Source: Lacticaseibacillus baoqingensis
Lineage (GTDB): Bacteria > Bacillota > Bacilli > Lactobacillales > Lactobacillaceae
Direction: 5' to 3'
Length of the DNA: 64,000 nucleotides
Assembly: GCF_003946165.1 (NCBI RefSeq)
Contig: NZ_RHOI01000009.1
Coordinates: 46,688 to 110,687 of the forward strand
Shown here piece by piece: positions 43,780 to 53,307 of the stretch. Numbering within the stretch: the first letter of the stretch is position 1; every line of letters starts with the position of its first letter. Under the pieces are notes generated by a model that did no database searches, was not told the origin of the DNA, and saw only the letters and a program-made list of their open reading frames with translations. Made by a program: the position numbers and the translations under genes.

Positions 43780-45360
43780 TCATGCCCGCCGTTGGGAGTC
43801 GATCGCGCCAGCGCGCTTATTGCGCCAAAGTGATACCAAGATCGCAAACAATTCGCCAAACCGGTCGGCTGACGCATTCGGCGTCCATTCAAATCCGGCC
43901 ACACCAGCAGGCAAAGGCAGCGGCAGTGAACCGCTTTGGATCACCAAGTCCGCATCGATCAAATCGGCTCCGCTAGGCAATAACTCCACGAATGCTTGTT
44001 GTGACAACATTGCGATCAAGTCAACATATTCCAGCGTCGTTTGATCTAACACCAGCGCCACTCGTACGACGCGTTGCGGATGAAACGCTGCCCGCAGCTG
44101 CAACAAATTCCGATAGTAGTTTTCCGTCAGACTATCGATGCGATCGATATATTGTTCCAAATGATCCGCTAACACCACCTGGGTGATCGTTTGGCGGATC
44201 ACGCGCTCATAGCGCGGATCATCTGCTTGCGCTTGCAAACTGCGGTTGAAGGTATATGCGACGTGTTGGTGAAAGTCTTCCCCCAATGCCAAGGTCCCGC
44301 AAGTGATCGTCAGCAAGTTTACGATCAACAATTGCTGATCAGCATCTGAAAGGTCTTGTGACCATTCAGGGAAGGCCTGGACAAAATGCGCCACCAATTG
44401 ATACATGCTGCCAGCATAGCGCCGAAAACGCTCGATCGTCGTGGCCGCATTTTGATCGCCAGCCGTCAAGTACACTGGCGCAAAATGCATCAGGAAAAAG
44501 CCGTACTCAGTTTCCCCCATTAGCTGCTGCCGCGACAATGGCGGCAGCGTGAAGTCCTTAAAGCGCCCATGCCCCAAGGCCAGATCCAAATTAGGCAGCG
44601 GATAATCCATGACCGCTTTACTGCGATCGTAAGTCAAGATGTGATTGTTGCTAATGCGCCAATAGCACACCGCTAGATAATACATCGAAAGCTCACGCGC
44701 CACTAAATTGGCAGGCTCAGTATCCAACGCGGTATAAAGCGTGTCGACTAAGCGTTCTGCCGTTGCGTGGCTGAGCTGTTTAAATGGCCAAACCGCTCCG
44801 GCCGTGGCTTGCCAATACATCATCGTCACGAATAAGCGCAAACGCCGTTCATCCCCATTGAAACTCAAGGTATCCGGCTGCAGCTGCACCCCAAAGGTTT
44901 GCGCCAATTCGCGCATCGGCCGCAAATGGCGGGTCACTGTCATCCGCGACATGCCTAAAGCCGCGACAAAGTCTTCAAACGACTCATACTCACCATCCAT
45001 GACCGCTTGCATGAATTGAAAGGGATCCGTCACGGCGATCATATGAAAGCGCAACTGACCTTCAGGGATCGCAAACAATTCTGCTAATGGGGCGTGCTCA
45101 TTGCCTACGAGCCCGCCTAAGACCCCCAACAAATCATTATAAATATTATAAATGCTGCCGTAGTTGCGACCCGTCAAATTCGCGACTTGCCGCAAATTCA
45201 CCTCTTTGACTAATGGAGCACCAGTTTTTTGCGCCGCCAGCCGCTCATCAACCGGCGACTGAACGAGGCGAAGCTGGCGGATCACTTTATAAAGATTCAA
45301 GCGATCCAGCGCCGAAGAGGAGAGAAAAATGTCGCCATGTTGCTTTTGCATCAATGCCAT
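43780..45360 (-). CDS. Mga-like helix-turn-helix transcriptional regulator
   Basis: A 526-residue protein with the Mga/RofA layout: an N-terminal winged-helix region (about 10-70), a second Mga HTH (about 125-165, FEDFVAALGMSRMTVTRHL), a helical PRD-like middle, and a C-terminal EIIB-like region with short hydrophobic strands (about 435-520). Mga proteins in streptococci control surface and metabolic genes; in lactobacilli the targets are mostly unknown. AAAGGTATGGGAAAAT precedes the ATG. It is monocistronic and lies downstream of potD without clear functional link. Confidence 0.8.
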   Translation of the reverse strand: MALMQKQHGDIFLSSSALDRLNLYKVIRQLRLVQSPVDERLAAQKTGAPLVKEVNLRQVANLTGRNYGSIYNIYNDLLGVLGGLVGNEHAPLAELFAIPEGQLRFHMIAVTDPFQFMQAVMDGEYESFEDFVAALGMSRMTVTRHLRPMRELAQTFGVQLQPDTLSFNGDERRLRLFVTMMYWQATAGAVWPFKQLSHATAERLVDTLYTALDTEPANLVARELSMYYLAVCYWRISNNHILTYDRSKAVMDYPLPNLDLALGHGRFKDFTLPPLSRQQLMGETEYGFFLMHFAPVYLTAGDQNAATTIERFRRYAGSMYQLVAHFVQAFPEWSQDLSDADQQLLIVNLLTITCGTLALGEDFHQHVAYTFNRSLQAQADDPRYERVIRQTITQVVLADHLEQYIDRIDSLTENYYRNLLQLRAAFHPQRVVRVALVLDQTTLEYVDLIAMLSQQAFVELLPSGADLIDADLVIQSGSLPLPLPAGVAGFEWTPNASADRFGELFAILVSLWRNKRAGAIDSQRRA

Positions 45361-45577
45361 ATTTTCCCATACCTTTCTCGTGAACGTCTCATCATTTTAT
45401 ATTATATCGATATTTGCACGTCTTTTAAGTCATGATATATAAAAATTATTCATCGTGTTTGAACGAAGTTATACTAGTGACACGGTAATCATGGGTTATG
45501 GTATACCCCGCATTTTCCCGGTAAAGTAAGGAAACAGTATTGCGTATACGCGGCTTTGCAACCCGTGTTTAGGCAAT

Positions 45578-45612
45578 AAAAAATGAGGGAGACAAGCAAG
45601 CGTCTCACCCCA
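45578..45612 (-). terminator. Terminator of the pot operon
   Basis: Minus-strand TGAGAC / GTCTC-CTCA stem-loop followed by TTTTTT, about 40 bases past the potD stop. The stretch 45361-45577 should carry the promoter of the Mga-like gene; none was clear. Confidence 0.75.
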
Positions 45613-45651
45613 TTATTGCCAAGATTTACCAATCGGTTCAAAGTCTCGACG

Positions 45652-46725
45652 TTATTTACGGTACATCTTAAATTCTAGAAATAAATCATTGTACATCCCG
45701 ACGACCGCTGGATCCAGGTCTTGATAGACCTCTGAACGCCGAATGATCGCTTCACTTGGGTAAAATTGCTGATCGTTTTGCACGGCTTTGGGCAGCAGCT
45801 TCAACGCCGCTTGATTAGGCGTCGAATAGCCGACGTACTCCGCATTTTGGGCAGCGTTTTTAGGTGTCATCATGAAATTCAAGAACGCATAGATCGCCTT
45901 AAAGTGCTTGGCGGTTTTAGGGATCACCAAATTATCAAACCACAAGTTGGACCCTTCTGAAGGCACGACATAATGCAAATGGGCGTTTTCCGCCATCATG
46001 TCCGCGGCTTCGCCAGACCAATCCACGGCAATGGCCGCTTCGTTTTCTGCCATATACATCTTGATCTCATCGGCAACGACCGCTTTCACATTCGGGGCGA
46101 GCTCATCCAGCTTACCCTTGGCCGCTTGCAGGGTCGGCGCATCAGTGGTATTCATCGACTTGCCTAAGCTCACTAAGGAAAAGCCTAAAATATCCCGCGC
46201 AGAATCGACTAACATGATGTTGTCATGATACTGCGGCTTCCACAGATCATTCCAGTGCTGGATCTCGCCAGCATGCACGAACTTGTCGTTATAGATGATC
46301 CCCAGCGTCCCCCAAAAATAAGGGATCGAGTAACGATTACCAGGATCAAAACTGCGATCCATCACGTCTGGACTCATGTTTTTGAGCCCGGTCAGTTTGC
46401 TTTTATCCAATGGGATTAACATGTTGGCTTTTTTCATCTTTTCGATCATATATTCCGATGGGACGGTCAAGTCGTAATCCGTCCCGCCTTGTTTGATCTT
46501 GGTATACATAGCTTCATTGGAATCAAAGGTTTCATAGTTGACGTGATAGCCGGTTTGTTTTTCAAACTTCGTGATCAGCGCCGGATCGATGTAATCGCCC
46601 CAGTTGTACAAATTCAACGTGTTGTCGCCAGTCGCGCCTTGAGATTTTTGCAAGTGCGCAGACCACAACGCCAACCCCGCTACCGCTACCAAAATGGCGA
46701 CAACCAGACTAATGAGTCGCTTCAT
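45652..46725 (-). CDS. potD: Spermidine/putrescine ABC transporter substrate-binding protein
   Basis: A 357-residue extracytoplasmic solute-binding protein. LNLYNWGDYIDPALITKFEKQTG is the classical PotD/PotF start, with LTVPSEYMIEKM, YFWGTLGIIYN and DWSGEAADMM as polyamine-pocket segments. The N-terminal hydrophobic segment (residues 3-23) has no lipobox Cys, so it is probably an uncleaved membrane anchor or a secretory signal. Start at the ATG after GTGAGGCGAAGCTCA; an in-frame GTG 5 codons upstream is possible. It overlaps potC by 17 bases. Confidence 0.92.
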   Translation of the reverse strand: MKRLISLVVAILVAVAGLALWSAHLQKSQGATGDNTLNLYNWGDYIDPALITKFEKQTGYHVNYETFDSNEAMYTKIKQGGTDYDLTVPSEYMIEKMKKANMLIPLDKSKLTGLKNMSPDVMDRSFDPGNRYSIPYFWGTLGIIYNDKFVHAGEIQHWNDLWKPQYHDNIMLVDSARDILGFSLVSLGKSMNTTDAPTLQAAKGKLDELAPNVKAVVADEIKMYMAENEAAIAVDWSGEAADMMAENAHLHYVVPSEGSNLWFDNLVIPKTAKHFKAIYAFLNFMMTPKNAAQNAEYVGYSTPNQAALKLLPKAVQNDQQFYPSEAIIRRSEVYQDLDPAVVGMYNDLFLEFKMYRK

Positions 46726-47539
46726 TGAGCTTCGCCTCACTTTCTGCTTTGTGCTTGGCTTTGCGGGTTTGACTGCTTTGTTGAATGAAGTAATATCCGA
46801 TCACCAACAATAAAGCAAAGACAAACATTACCCCAGACAACGCGTTGATCTCTAAGCTGATCCCTTGACGCGCCCGCGCGTAAATTTCCACAGCCAAGGT
46901 GGAAAAGCCATTCCCAGTCACGAAGAACGTCACGGCAAAATCATCTAACGAATACGTAAACGCCATGAAAAAACCACTCAAGATCCCTGGCGTAATAAAC
47001 GGCACCACGACCCGCGACAAGATCTGCGCATTGGTACTGCCCAGATCACGTGCCGCATCCAGCATCGACTGGCGCATTTCTTGCAGCTTGGGCAGCACCA
47101 TCAACACCACGATGGGGATCGAAAAAGCAATGTGACTCATCAACACCGAACCAAAGCCTAAGGGAATCTTCAATGCGGTATAAAAAATCAAAAAACTGGC
47201 CCCAATGATGACATCTGGACTGACCATCAAAATGTTATTCAACGACAAGACGGTATTTTTCACGAATGGCCGTGACGTCCGGTGGATCGCCAAAGCCCCT
47301 AAAGTCCCGATCGTCGTGGCGATCAAGCTGGACAATAACGCCAACAACAGCGTATCGATCACGATTTGGATCATGCGCGTATCGGCAAACAATGCGGCAT
47401 AATGGGCCCAAGTGAACCCATGATAATGATTCATCGCGTCGCCTTTGGAAAAGGAATAAAGGATCAAATAGGCGATCGGCACATACAAGATCACAAACAC
47501 CAAGATCAAATAGAGGTTAGACCACTTAAACTTTCTCAT
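46709..47539 (-). CDS. potC: Spermidine/putrescine ABC transporter permease PotC
   Basis: A 276-residue permease with six helices and the EAA-type loop DAARDLGSTNAQILSRVVVPFITPG that contacts PotA. NWGFTWAHY-like and SLDDFAVTFFVTG segments are typical of PotC. It forms the membrane pore with PotB. The start overlaps potB by 4 bases and the end overlaps potD, so the whole operon is tightly coupled. Confidence 0.93.
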   Translation of the reverse strand: MRKFKWSNLYLILVFVILYVPIAYLILYSFSKGDAMNHYHGFTWAHYAALFADTRMIQIVIDTLLLALLSSLIATTIGTLGALAIHRTSRPFVKNTVLSLNNILMVSPDVIIGASFLIFYTALKIPLGFGSVLMSHIAFSIPIVVLMVLPKLQEMRQSMLDAARDLGSTNAQILSRVVVPFITPGILSGFFMAFTYSLDDFAVTFFVTGNGFSTLAVEIYARARQGISLEINALSGVMFVFALLLVIGYYFIQQSSQTRKAKHKAESEAKLNEATH

Positions 47540-48354
47540 GCGCGCCGCCCCCGTTTCTTCCGTTCACCCGTTAGGAACATAATGATCACCATCGCGACGA
47601 TCAACACCACGCCGATCGTCGATCCCATCCCCCAGTTCATCGTCACTAAGAAATGCTCTTCGATCGCTGTCCCCAGTGTGATCACCCGATTGCCGCCGAT
47701 CAAGCGCGTCAGCATGAAGAGTGACAACGACGGGATAAAGACCGCTTGGACCCCAGACTTCACCCCTGAGATCGTCAATGGCCAAATCACCTTGGTGAAA
47801 GTCTGCCACCATTTGGCCCCTAAGTCGCGGCTGGCATTGACGAAGCTTTCGTTCAGCTCTTCGATGCCGTTGAAGATCGGCAAGATCATGAAGGGGATCT
47901 CAATATAGCTGGCGACAAAAATAAAGGAAAAATCCGTAAATAAGAACTGTTTTGGTGCGATCCCAAGCATCCCCAAGAAGGTATTGATCCCGCCATTTTG
48001 ACTGAAGATGCCAATGAAGGCGTAGGCTTTCAACAACAAATTGATCCAAGTGGGCAAGATGATCAATAACAACCACAACTGCTTATGCTTGGTGTAATGC
48101 AACAAATACGCGGTTGGATATGAAATCAACAAGGTCACCACCGTGATCAAAAACGCATACCACACCGAATTGAACGTCATTAAAATATACGTCCCAGAAC
48201 TGAAGTAAGTCTGGTAGTTGGCCAAAGTCAAGTGCCCATTGATGTCAAAGAAGCTTTGATAAATGATCAAGATCACTGGCGCGATCACAAAAAGCGCCAA
48301 CCATAACCCATATGGCACATAAAATGCCATGCTGGTCCCGTTTTTCTTCATCAA
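47536..48354 (-). CDS. potB: Spermidine/putrescine ABC transporter permease PotB
   Basis: A 272-residue permease with six helices. The EAA loop is NASRDLGAKWWQTFTKVIWPLTISG, and PSLSLFMLTRLIGG is a PotB segment. With PotC it makes the membrane channel for polyamine uptake. It lies 9 bases after potA. The tandem Met-Met start follows AGGAGGAAGATTTG. Confidence 0.93.
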   Translation of the reverse strand: MMKKNGTSMAFYVPYGLWLALFVIAPVILIIYQSFFDINGHLTLANYQTYFSSGTYILMTFNSVWYAFLITVVTLLISYPTAYLLHYTKHKQLWLLLIILPTWINLLLKAYAFIGIFSQNGGINTFLGMLGIAPKQFLFTDFSFIFVASYIEIPFMILPIFNGIEELNESFVNASRDLGAKWWQTFTKVIWPLTISGVKSGVQAVFIPSLSLFMLTRLIGGNRVITLGTAIEEHFLVTMNWGMGSTIGVVLIVAMVIIMFLTGERKKRGRRA

Positions 48355-48363
48355 ATCTTCCTC

Positions 48364-49458
48364 CTACTCGCCTTCGTAACTTTCCAGCCGCGCGTCAAAG
48401 TCTTCTTCAGACTCGTTAAGCCGCATGACGTGAATGTCTTCTGCGTCAAACGTCAGCCCGACGGTATCGCCATCGACAGCAGGATTGGTGGAATGGATCA
48501 GCCACTCATTATTCAACCGGTCATAAGCCACGATTTCATAATAGTCGCCGCGGAATAATTGGGTATCAACTTTCACTTGCACCTTGCCGGCGTCGGTTGA
48601 GGTGATATCCAAGTCTTCTGGCCGCAACACCACTTCGACGGGTTCGTTGGGCCGCATCCCAGCATCGGCACATTCAAATGTTTTGCCATTGAATTCAACT
48701 TGATAATCCGCGATCATATGCCCGGCAACAATGTTACTTTCCCCAATAAAATCTGCAACGAAGTGATTGATCGGTTCATCATAGATATCCACCGGCGTCC
48801 CGCTTTGCTGCACTTCACCATCATTCATGACAAAGATCTCATCAGACAAAGCCAAAGCTTCTTCTTGGTCATGGGTGACAAATAAGAAGGTGATCCCCAA
48901 GCGCTGTTGCAGCTCGCGCAGCTCGTATTGCATGTCTTTGCGCAGCTTTGCATCTAACGCCGACAGCGGTTCATCCAGCAATAACACCGCCGGCTCTAAC
49001 ACGATCGCCCGAGCGATCGCGACGCGCTGCTGCTGTCCTCCGGATAATTCAGAGATCTCACGATCCCCATAGCCTTCCAGCCGCACCATTTTCAACGCAG
49101 ATTCCACGCGTTGTGCCACTGCTTTTTTAGGCTTTTTTTGGATGCGCAACCCGTAAGCGACATTTTCAAAGACGTTCATGTGCGGGAATAGCGCATAATC
49201 TTGGAACACCGTATTGACCTTGCGCTCATTGGCCGGCACATCGTTGATCCTTTGGCCGTCAAATAAAACGTCGCCTTCGCTCACTTCTAAAAACCCAGCG
49301 ATAGCACGCAAGATCGTGGTTTTGCCGCTGCCGCTCGGTCCCAGCAAGGTATAAAATTTACCTTGTTCGATTTCGATGTTGATATCTTTGAGCACCACGG
49401 TGTCTCCATAGCGCTTGCTCACATGCTGCAATTCAATGATCGTATGACTCACGGTCAA
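48364..49458 (-). CDS. potA: Spermidine/putrescine ABC transporter ATP-binding protein PotA
   Basis: A 364-residue ABC ATPase. Walker [11 protein letters not shown]-loop [14 protein letters not shown], signature [14 protein letters not shown], Walker [13 protein letters not shown] and H-loop FVTHDQEEA are intact. The C-terminal TOBE-like domain (about residue 285 onward) fits a PotA/CUT1-type regulator domain. It energises uptake of spermidine or putrescine. It follows the HTH-cupin gene by 23 bases. Confidence 0.95.
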   Translation of the reverse strand: MTVSHTIIELQHVSKRYGDTVVLKDINIEIEQGKFYTLLGPSGSGKTTILRAIAGFLEVSEGDVLFDGQRINDVPANERKVNTVFQDYALFPHMNVFENVAYGLRIQKKPKKAVAQRVESALKMVRLEGYGDREISELSGGQQQRVAIARAIVLEPAVLLLDEPLSALDAKLRKDMQYELRELQQRLGITFLFVTHDQEEALALSDEIFVMNDGEVQQSGTPVDIYDEPINHFVADFIGESNIVAGHMIADYQVEFNGKTFECADAGMRPNEPVEVVLRPEDLDITSTDAGKVQVKVDTQLFRGDYYEIVAYDRLNNEWLIHSTNPAVDGDTVGLTFDAEDIHVMRLNESEEDFDARLESYEGE

Positions 49459-49481
49459 ACTCCCCCTTTTAATTAGGCGCG

Positions 49482-50021
49482 TTATAAATAAGACGCTGTT
49501 GCCACCAGCAAGATCTCAGCACGCCCTGCTGACGCATTTTGGATCCGATGTTGTTTGGTGGCATGAAAATAGATCGTTTCGCCTTTTTTGGCTTGATAAT
49601 CATGTTCGCCCAGCTTCAGCCGCACCTTGCCGGAAACGACGTAGATAAACGTTTCTGCTGGGCTGGGTTCAAAGGTCTTGAATTCCCCGCCGGCCGCAAA
49701 CGTAATGCGCACCGGCTCCATTTCGTTTTCATTGCTTTGTGGGACTAGCCACTGTAATTGATAGCCGCGGTCTTCATCGACATATTCAACTTGATCAGCG
49801 CGCGTATAGACGAGTTGTTGGTTCGGCTCTTCCGAAAAAAACTCCGCCGGCGACTGGCCTAACACATTCAGCAAATCAAAAAATGTCTCCATCGAAGGGG
49901 AACTTTGATCATGTTCAAGCTGCGAAATGTACCCTTTGCTTAAATCAGTGCGTTCTCCAAGCTCTTCTTGGGTTAAATTTTTCCGGATCCGCAGATCCCG
50001 GATCTTGCGACCAATATCCAT
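49482..50021 (-). CDS. HTH-cupin transcriptional regulator of the pot operon (PuuR-like)
   Basis: A 179-residue protein: N-terminal XRE helix-turn-helix (residues about 4-60, [30 protein letters not shown]) and a C-terminal cupin (about 105-178, [24 protein letters not shown] region). This layout is that of PuuR and related regulators, which sense polyamines or other small molecules. As first gene of potABCD it probably autoregulates the operon. Start at the ATG after GGAGGCGGGT; an in-frame start 4 codons upstream overlaps that site. Confidence 0.88.
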   Translation of the reverse strand: MDIGRKIRDLRIRKNLTQEELGERTDLSKGYISQLEHDQSSPSMETFFDLLNVLGQSPAEFFSEEPNQQLVYTRADQVEYVDEDRGYQLQWLVPQSNENEMEPVRITFAAGGEFKTFEPSPAETFIYVVSGKVRLKLGEHDYQAKKGETIYFHATKQHRIQNASAGRAEILLVATASYL

Positions 50022-50046
50022 ACCCGCCTCCAATCATCGAGTTCAC

Positions 50047-50108
50047 TTAAACTAAACTAAAAGTTTAATGCCAAGAACTTATTATAAAGACTGCCAAGAA
50101 AATAACAA
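50047..50108 (-). promoter_or_regulatory. Promoter and candidate operator of the pot operon
   Basis: Minus-strand -35 TTGTTA (50103-50108), 16-base spacer, -10 TATAAT (50081-50086). Just downstream, TTAAACT and AGTTTAA (50047-50068) form a perfect 7-bp inverted repeat with an 8-base spacer, placed about 13 bases past the -10, where a repressor would block the start. The HTH-cupin protein is the obvious candidate. Confidence 0.6.
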
Positions 50109-50161
50109 GCACTTCTTGCAAGAATAATTACGGCTTCGTGAGCGTCTGCATTACTGCACAC

Positions 50162-50207
50162 AAAAACGCCGGCATGATCCTCCGTAAGTGAGGATCATGC
50201 CGGCGTT
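50162..50207 (-). terminator. Terminator after the CPA1 antiporter gene
   Basis: Perfect 18-bp inverted repeat AACGCCGGCATGATCCTC and its complement with a 7-base loop, then TTTG on the minus strand; 8 bases past the antiporter stop. Confidence 0.9.
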
Positions 50208-50214
50208 GAAACCG

Positions 50215-52302
50215 TCAAACTTCTTCTGCTGTCATGGCCGCTGCGTTTTCGGTATAGTTGACGCCTTGGCTCAACTGTTGGGCCAATCCGCCGGTAATAT
50301 ACCCTTGCTCGAGCAGATCATGGATCGCTGCGCGCTCTGCCGCCAAGGCGATGGCGCGCAGTTGTTGCAATTGTGCTTCATATTGCGTGCTTTTATGCTG
50401 CGCGATCGCTTTGACACTGGCGATGCGATTGCGATATTGCACGATCAGCGCATAGATCACTTGCCGATTATACCGATGATGCCGCTGTTCAGGTTGCTTT
50501 AAGTACGCCGATAACTGCTTCAAACCGCCTTTAGCCAACGTTTTTTCTAACGCTAAGCGTTGTTGATATCCGGCTTTGCTGCGGCGGATCCCCAACAGGT
50601 GCATGCCGCCATGCGTGACCGCCAAGCGCCACTTGGCCAAATGCATGCGCACGGTCGGTTTGCCAGCATGCGCCAACATGGTGTCGATATCCGCTTGTTT
50701 TTGGCGCAGGCGCTTGGCCATTTTGGCATAAACAGGCGCAGATAAGGTTGCCTTAACCGCTTCTAAAGCTGCCAATTCACCGGCTAACCCGATCCGCCGC
50801 AACGTCAACTCGTCGCGCACTAATGGCGGGATCGGGTCTTCACTGGTGTCGGCAGCCAGATCTAAGCGGCGGATCAAAATTTGATATTCACTGATCAGAT
50901 CTAAAACCGGTTTTTGATTGGCTTCTCGGCGTTCACTTTCCAAGCGCCGCACCGCCATTTGATATAAGAATCGCTGTGCTTGCGCTTGCGTCAACAAACG
51001 CGGGGCAGCAGGCGTTTTGCCTTCGTCATCATCGTCGTCGGCAGACACCGTCGACCCCCGCAAGGTCAACGGCGTACGCGTCTTAGTAAACAACGGCAAG
51101 CCGACTACGGCCACTATCAGGCTCAACACGACAAACCCCGCCGCGATAAACAGCATCAAATGCCGCTCTGGAAACGGCTGCCCATTGGCCAAGGTCAATG
51201 GCACCGCCAACACCCCAACTAAGGTAATGGCCCCGCGCACCCCAGATAAGCCGCTGAGTACCGCCGTTTTGAAACTTGCTTGCGGTAAGTGGCCAAAGAC
51301 TTGATACCCATACACCCAAGCAACGCGCAAGCTTAAAACCACCAAATACACCAACACCACATCCAGCAATGCCTGCCCGGTGTTCACATCGCGCGCGGTA
51401 ATGGTTTGATGCATGGCCACCGGTAATTCGATCCCCAAGATCAAAAAAATGATCCCGTTTAAGACATACACCACAATATCCCAGGTCCGCTCTGACACGA
51501 TCCGCAATTCCGGCAGCGCGGCAATATAGCGATTGCCCCGAGCATTATTCAATAACCCTGCGACGACGACCGCGATCACCCCAGAAGCATGCAGCCCTTC
51601 ATCAACGACTAAATAAATCAATAACGGCGTCACCAATTGCATGACCGTGTGCAAAATCACGTCATTGAGCCCTTGTTGCAGCAACCACAGCCGCAACAAA
51701 TTCAACGCTGCCATCAACACCGCGCCGGCAAGGGCGCCAATGATCGCCACAAAAAAGAAATCGCCGATCGCTTGCGTCGCCACAAAACTGCCTGTCACCG
51801 TGGCGGCGATGCCATACTTGAAACCGATCAAACCGCTGGCATCATTGATCAAGCTTTCACCGCTGACCAAATGCAAGATCCCTTTAGGCAAATGGACCCG
51901 CTGCGCGATACTTTGCACCGCGATCGGATCGGTGGGGCTTAAGATCGCCGCCAGCGCCAGTGCCGCGGCTAAGGGCAAACTGGGGATCAGCCAATGAATG
52001 AAATACCCGCCGATAAACGTCGTCGCAAATACTAAGAAAATCGCATTGCCAATGATCGGCCCGCGCAAAGCCCATAATTCCCGCTTAGGAAAATGCCGCC
52101 CATCGTTAAATAATAGCGGGGCGGTGAACAACAACATGAACCAATCTGTTTGCATTTGCAGCTTGACTTGAAAAACTAACGCCACCAGCAAACCCAGCCC
52201 TGCTTGGATCAGCGATACGGGAATGACCACAACGTAATGGCTGATGATGTTGGAAAGGATCACCAACGTTATCAATAACAAGATCGCTTCAAGTAGGTGC
52301 AT
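50215..52302 (-). CDS. CPA1-family Na+/H+ antiporter with long C-terminal domain
   Basis: A 695-residue protein: about 12 helices (residues 1-410), with SPTDPIAV and the CPA1 core ESLINDASG including the ion-binding Asp, then a roughly 270-residue cytoplasmic helical tail rich in Arg, Gln and Ala. The tail is typical of NhaP/YjcE-type bacterial exchangers. It exports Na in exchange for protons. The gene is preceded on the same strand by murB (11-base gap) and ends in a strong terminator. Confidence 0.9.
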   Translation of the reverse strand: MHLLEAILLLITLVILSNIISHYVVVIPVSLIQAGLGLLVALVFQVKLQMQTDWFMLLFTAPLLFNDGRHFPKRELWALRGPIIGNAIFLVFATTFIGGYFIHWLIPSLPLAAALALAAILSPTDPIAVQSIAQRVHLPKGILHLVSGESLINDASGLIGFKYGIAATVTGSFVATQAIGDFFFVAIIGALAGAVLMAALNLLRLWLLQQGLNDVILHTVMQLVTPLLIYLVVDEGLHASGVIAVVVAGLLNNARGNRYIAALPELRIVSERTWDIVVYVLNGIIFLILGIELPVAMHQTITARDVNTGQALLDVVLVYLVVLSLRVAWVYGYQVFGHLPQASFKTAVLSGLSGVRGAITLVGVLAVPLTLANGQPFPERHLMLFIAAGFVVLSLIVAVVGLPLFTKTRTPLTLRGSTVSADDDDDEGKTPAAPRLLTQAQAQRFLYQMAVRRLESERREANQKPVLDLISEYQILIRRLDLAADTSEDPIPPLVRDELTLRRIGLAGELAALEAVKATLSAPVYAKMAKRLRQKQADIDTMLAHAGKPTVRMHLAKWRLAVTHGGMHLLGIRRSKAGYQQRLALEKTLAKGGLKQLSAYLKQPEQRHHRYNRQVIYALIVQYRNRIASVKAIAQHKSTQYEAQLQQLRAIALAAERAAIHDLLEQGYITGGLAQQLSQGVNYTENAAAMTAEEV

Positions 52303-52313
52303 CCTTGTCCTCC

Positions 52314-53210
52314 TTATCGATCTTCGCCGATGATGCGGACTTCAGGTTCTAATTGGACGTGAAATTGGGCCGCAACTTCTTTTTGCACCAAATGGATCAT
52401 GTCCAAATAATCGGTGGCAGTCGCCCCGCCGATATTCACGATGAACCCCGCATGCTTGGTGGAGATCTGCGCCCCGCCGATCACGGTGCCTTGCAAGCCC
52501 GCTTTTTGAATCAAGGGGCCGACAAAATGGCCCACTGGCCGCTTAAACACAGATCCGCATGACGGGTATTCTAAAGGCTGCTTGGCGGCGCGCAAGGCGT
52601 TGAGGTGATCCATGGTTTCGCGGATCGTCGGCTGATCGCCTGGCTTTAACGCAAATGTCGCGCGGATCACCACATCTTGAGTCTCTTGAACCAGCGAATG
52701 GCGATACGCAAACGCCATAGCCGCATTGTCATACGTCTTTAACTCACCGTTGCGGGTGATCACCGTCGCTTCTGACAGACAATCTTGCACCTCACCGCCA
52801 TACGCGCCGGCATTCATGAATACCGCCCCGCCAACGGACCCTGGGATGCCAGCGGCAAACTCCAGCCCGCTCAAGCCGGCTTGATAAGCGGCTTCACTAG
52901 TGTCGATCAACCGGGCGCCGGCTTCGGCGGTGACGGTATCAGCAGTGGCGGTAATGGTGCTCATCGCCGTCAAAATGATCACCAGCCCGCGGATCCCGCC
53001 GTCTTTGACGATCAAATTTGACGCATTGCCAATGATCGTCAATGGCAAGGTTTGTTGGCGTGCGTGCGCCAAAAGCATCTGTAGCTCGCCGACGGTTTTA
53101 GGAAATGCCAGCAGATCTGCAGGCCCGCCAGTCTTGGTAAAGGTATAGTTGGCTAATGGTTCATTATGCAACAATTGAATCCCATTTAGTGCAGACACAC
53201 TGGCTGCCAC
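52314..53210 (-). CDS. murB: UDP-N-acetylenolpyruvoylglucosamine reductase
   Basis: A 298-residue flavoenzyme of peptidoglycan synthesis; it reduces enolpyruvyl-UDP-GlcNAc to UDP-MurNAc with NADPH and [19 protein letters not shown] and [15 protein letters not shown] bind [22 protein letters not shown] is the type II MurB substrate loop; [11 protein letters not shown] has the catalytic Ser. The GTG at 53210 follows AGAGG and gives the normal family length; longer upstream in-frame extension is unlikely. It is divergent from exoA. In many lactobacilli murB precedes pot genes directly; here an antiporter lies between. Confidence 0.95.
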   Translation of the reverse strand: MAASVSALNGIQLLHNEPLANYTFTKTGGPADLLAFPKTVGELQMLLAHARQQTLPLTIIGNASNLIVKDGGIRGLVIILTAMSTITATADTVTAEAGARLIDTSEAAYQAGLSGLEFAAGIPGSVGGAVFMNAGAYGGEVQDCLSEATVITRNGELKTYDNAAMAFAYRHSLVQETQDVVIRATFALKPGDQPTIRETMDHLNALRAAKQPLEYPSCGSVFKRPVGHFVGPLIQKAGLQGTVIGGAQISTKHAGFIVNIGGATATDYLDMIHLVQKEVAAQFHVQLEPEVRIIGEDR

Positions 53211-53256
53211 ATCATCAAATCCTCTCTGAATTGAACTCGGATATATTTTAACATAA

Positions 53257-53285
53257 TTGTCGCAGACGGTTTTCTCTTGTACACT
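53257..53285 (+). promoter_or_regulatory. Promoter of exoA
   Basis: -35 TTGTCG (53257-53262), 17-base spacer, -10 TACACT (53280-53285), 22 bases before the GTG start of exoA. Confidence 0.65.
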
Positions 53286-53307
53286 AGAGAAGATTGGAGT
53301 GATCAAT

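Noticed and set aside
43051..43833. Several short ORFs (e.g. 43266-43643) between the LysR and Mga-like genes
   Set aside because: No ribosome site and a Cys/Arg/Pro-rich composition that suggests out-of-frame GC-rich DNA rather than a gene.
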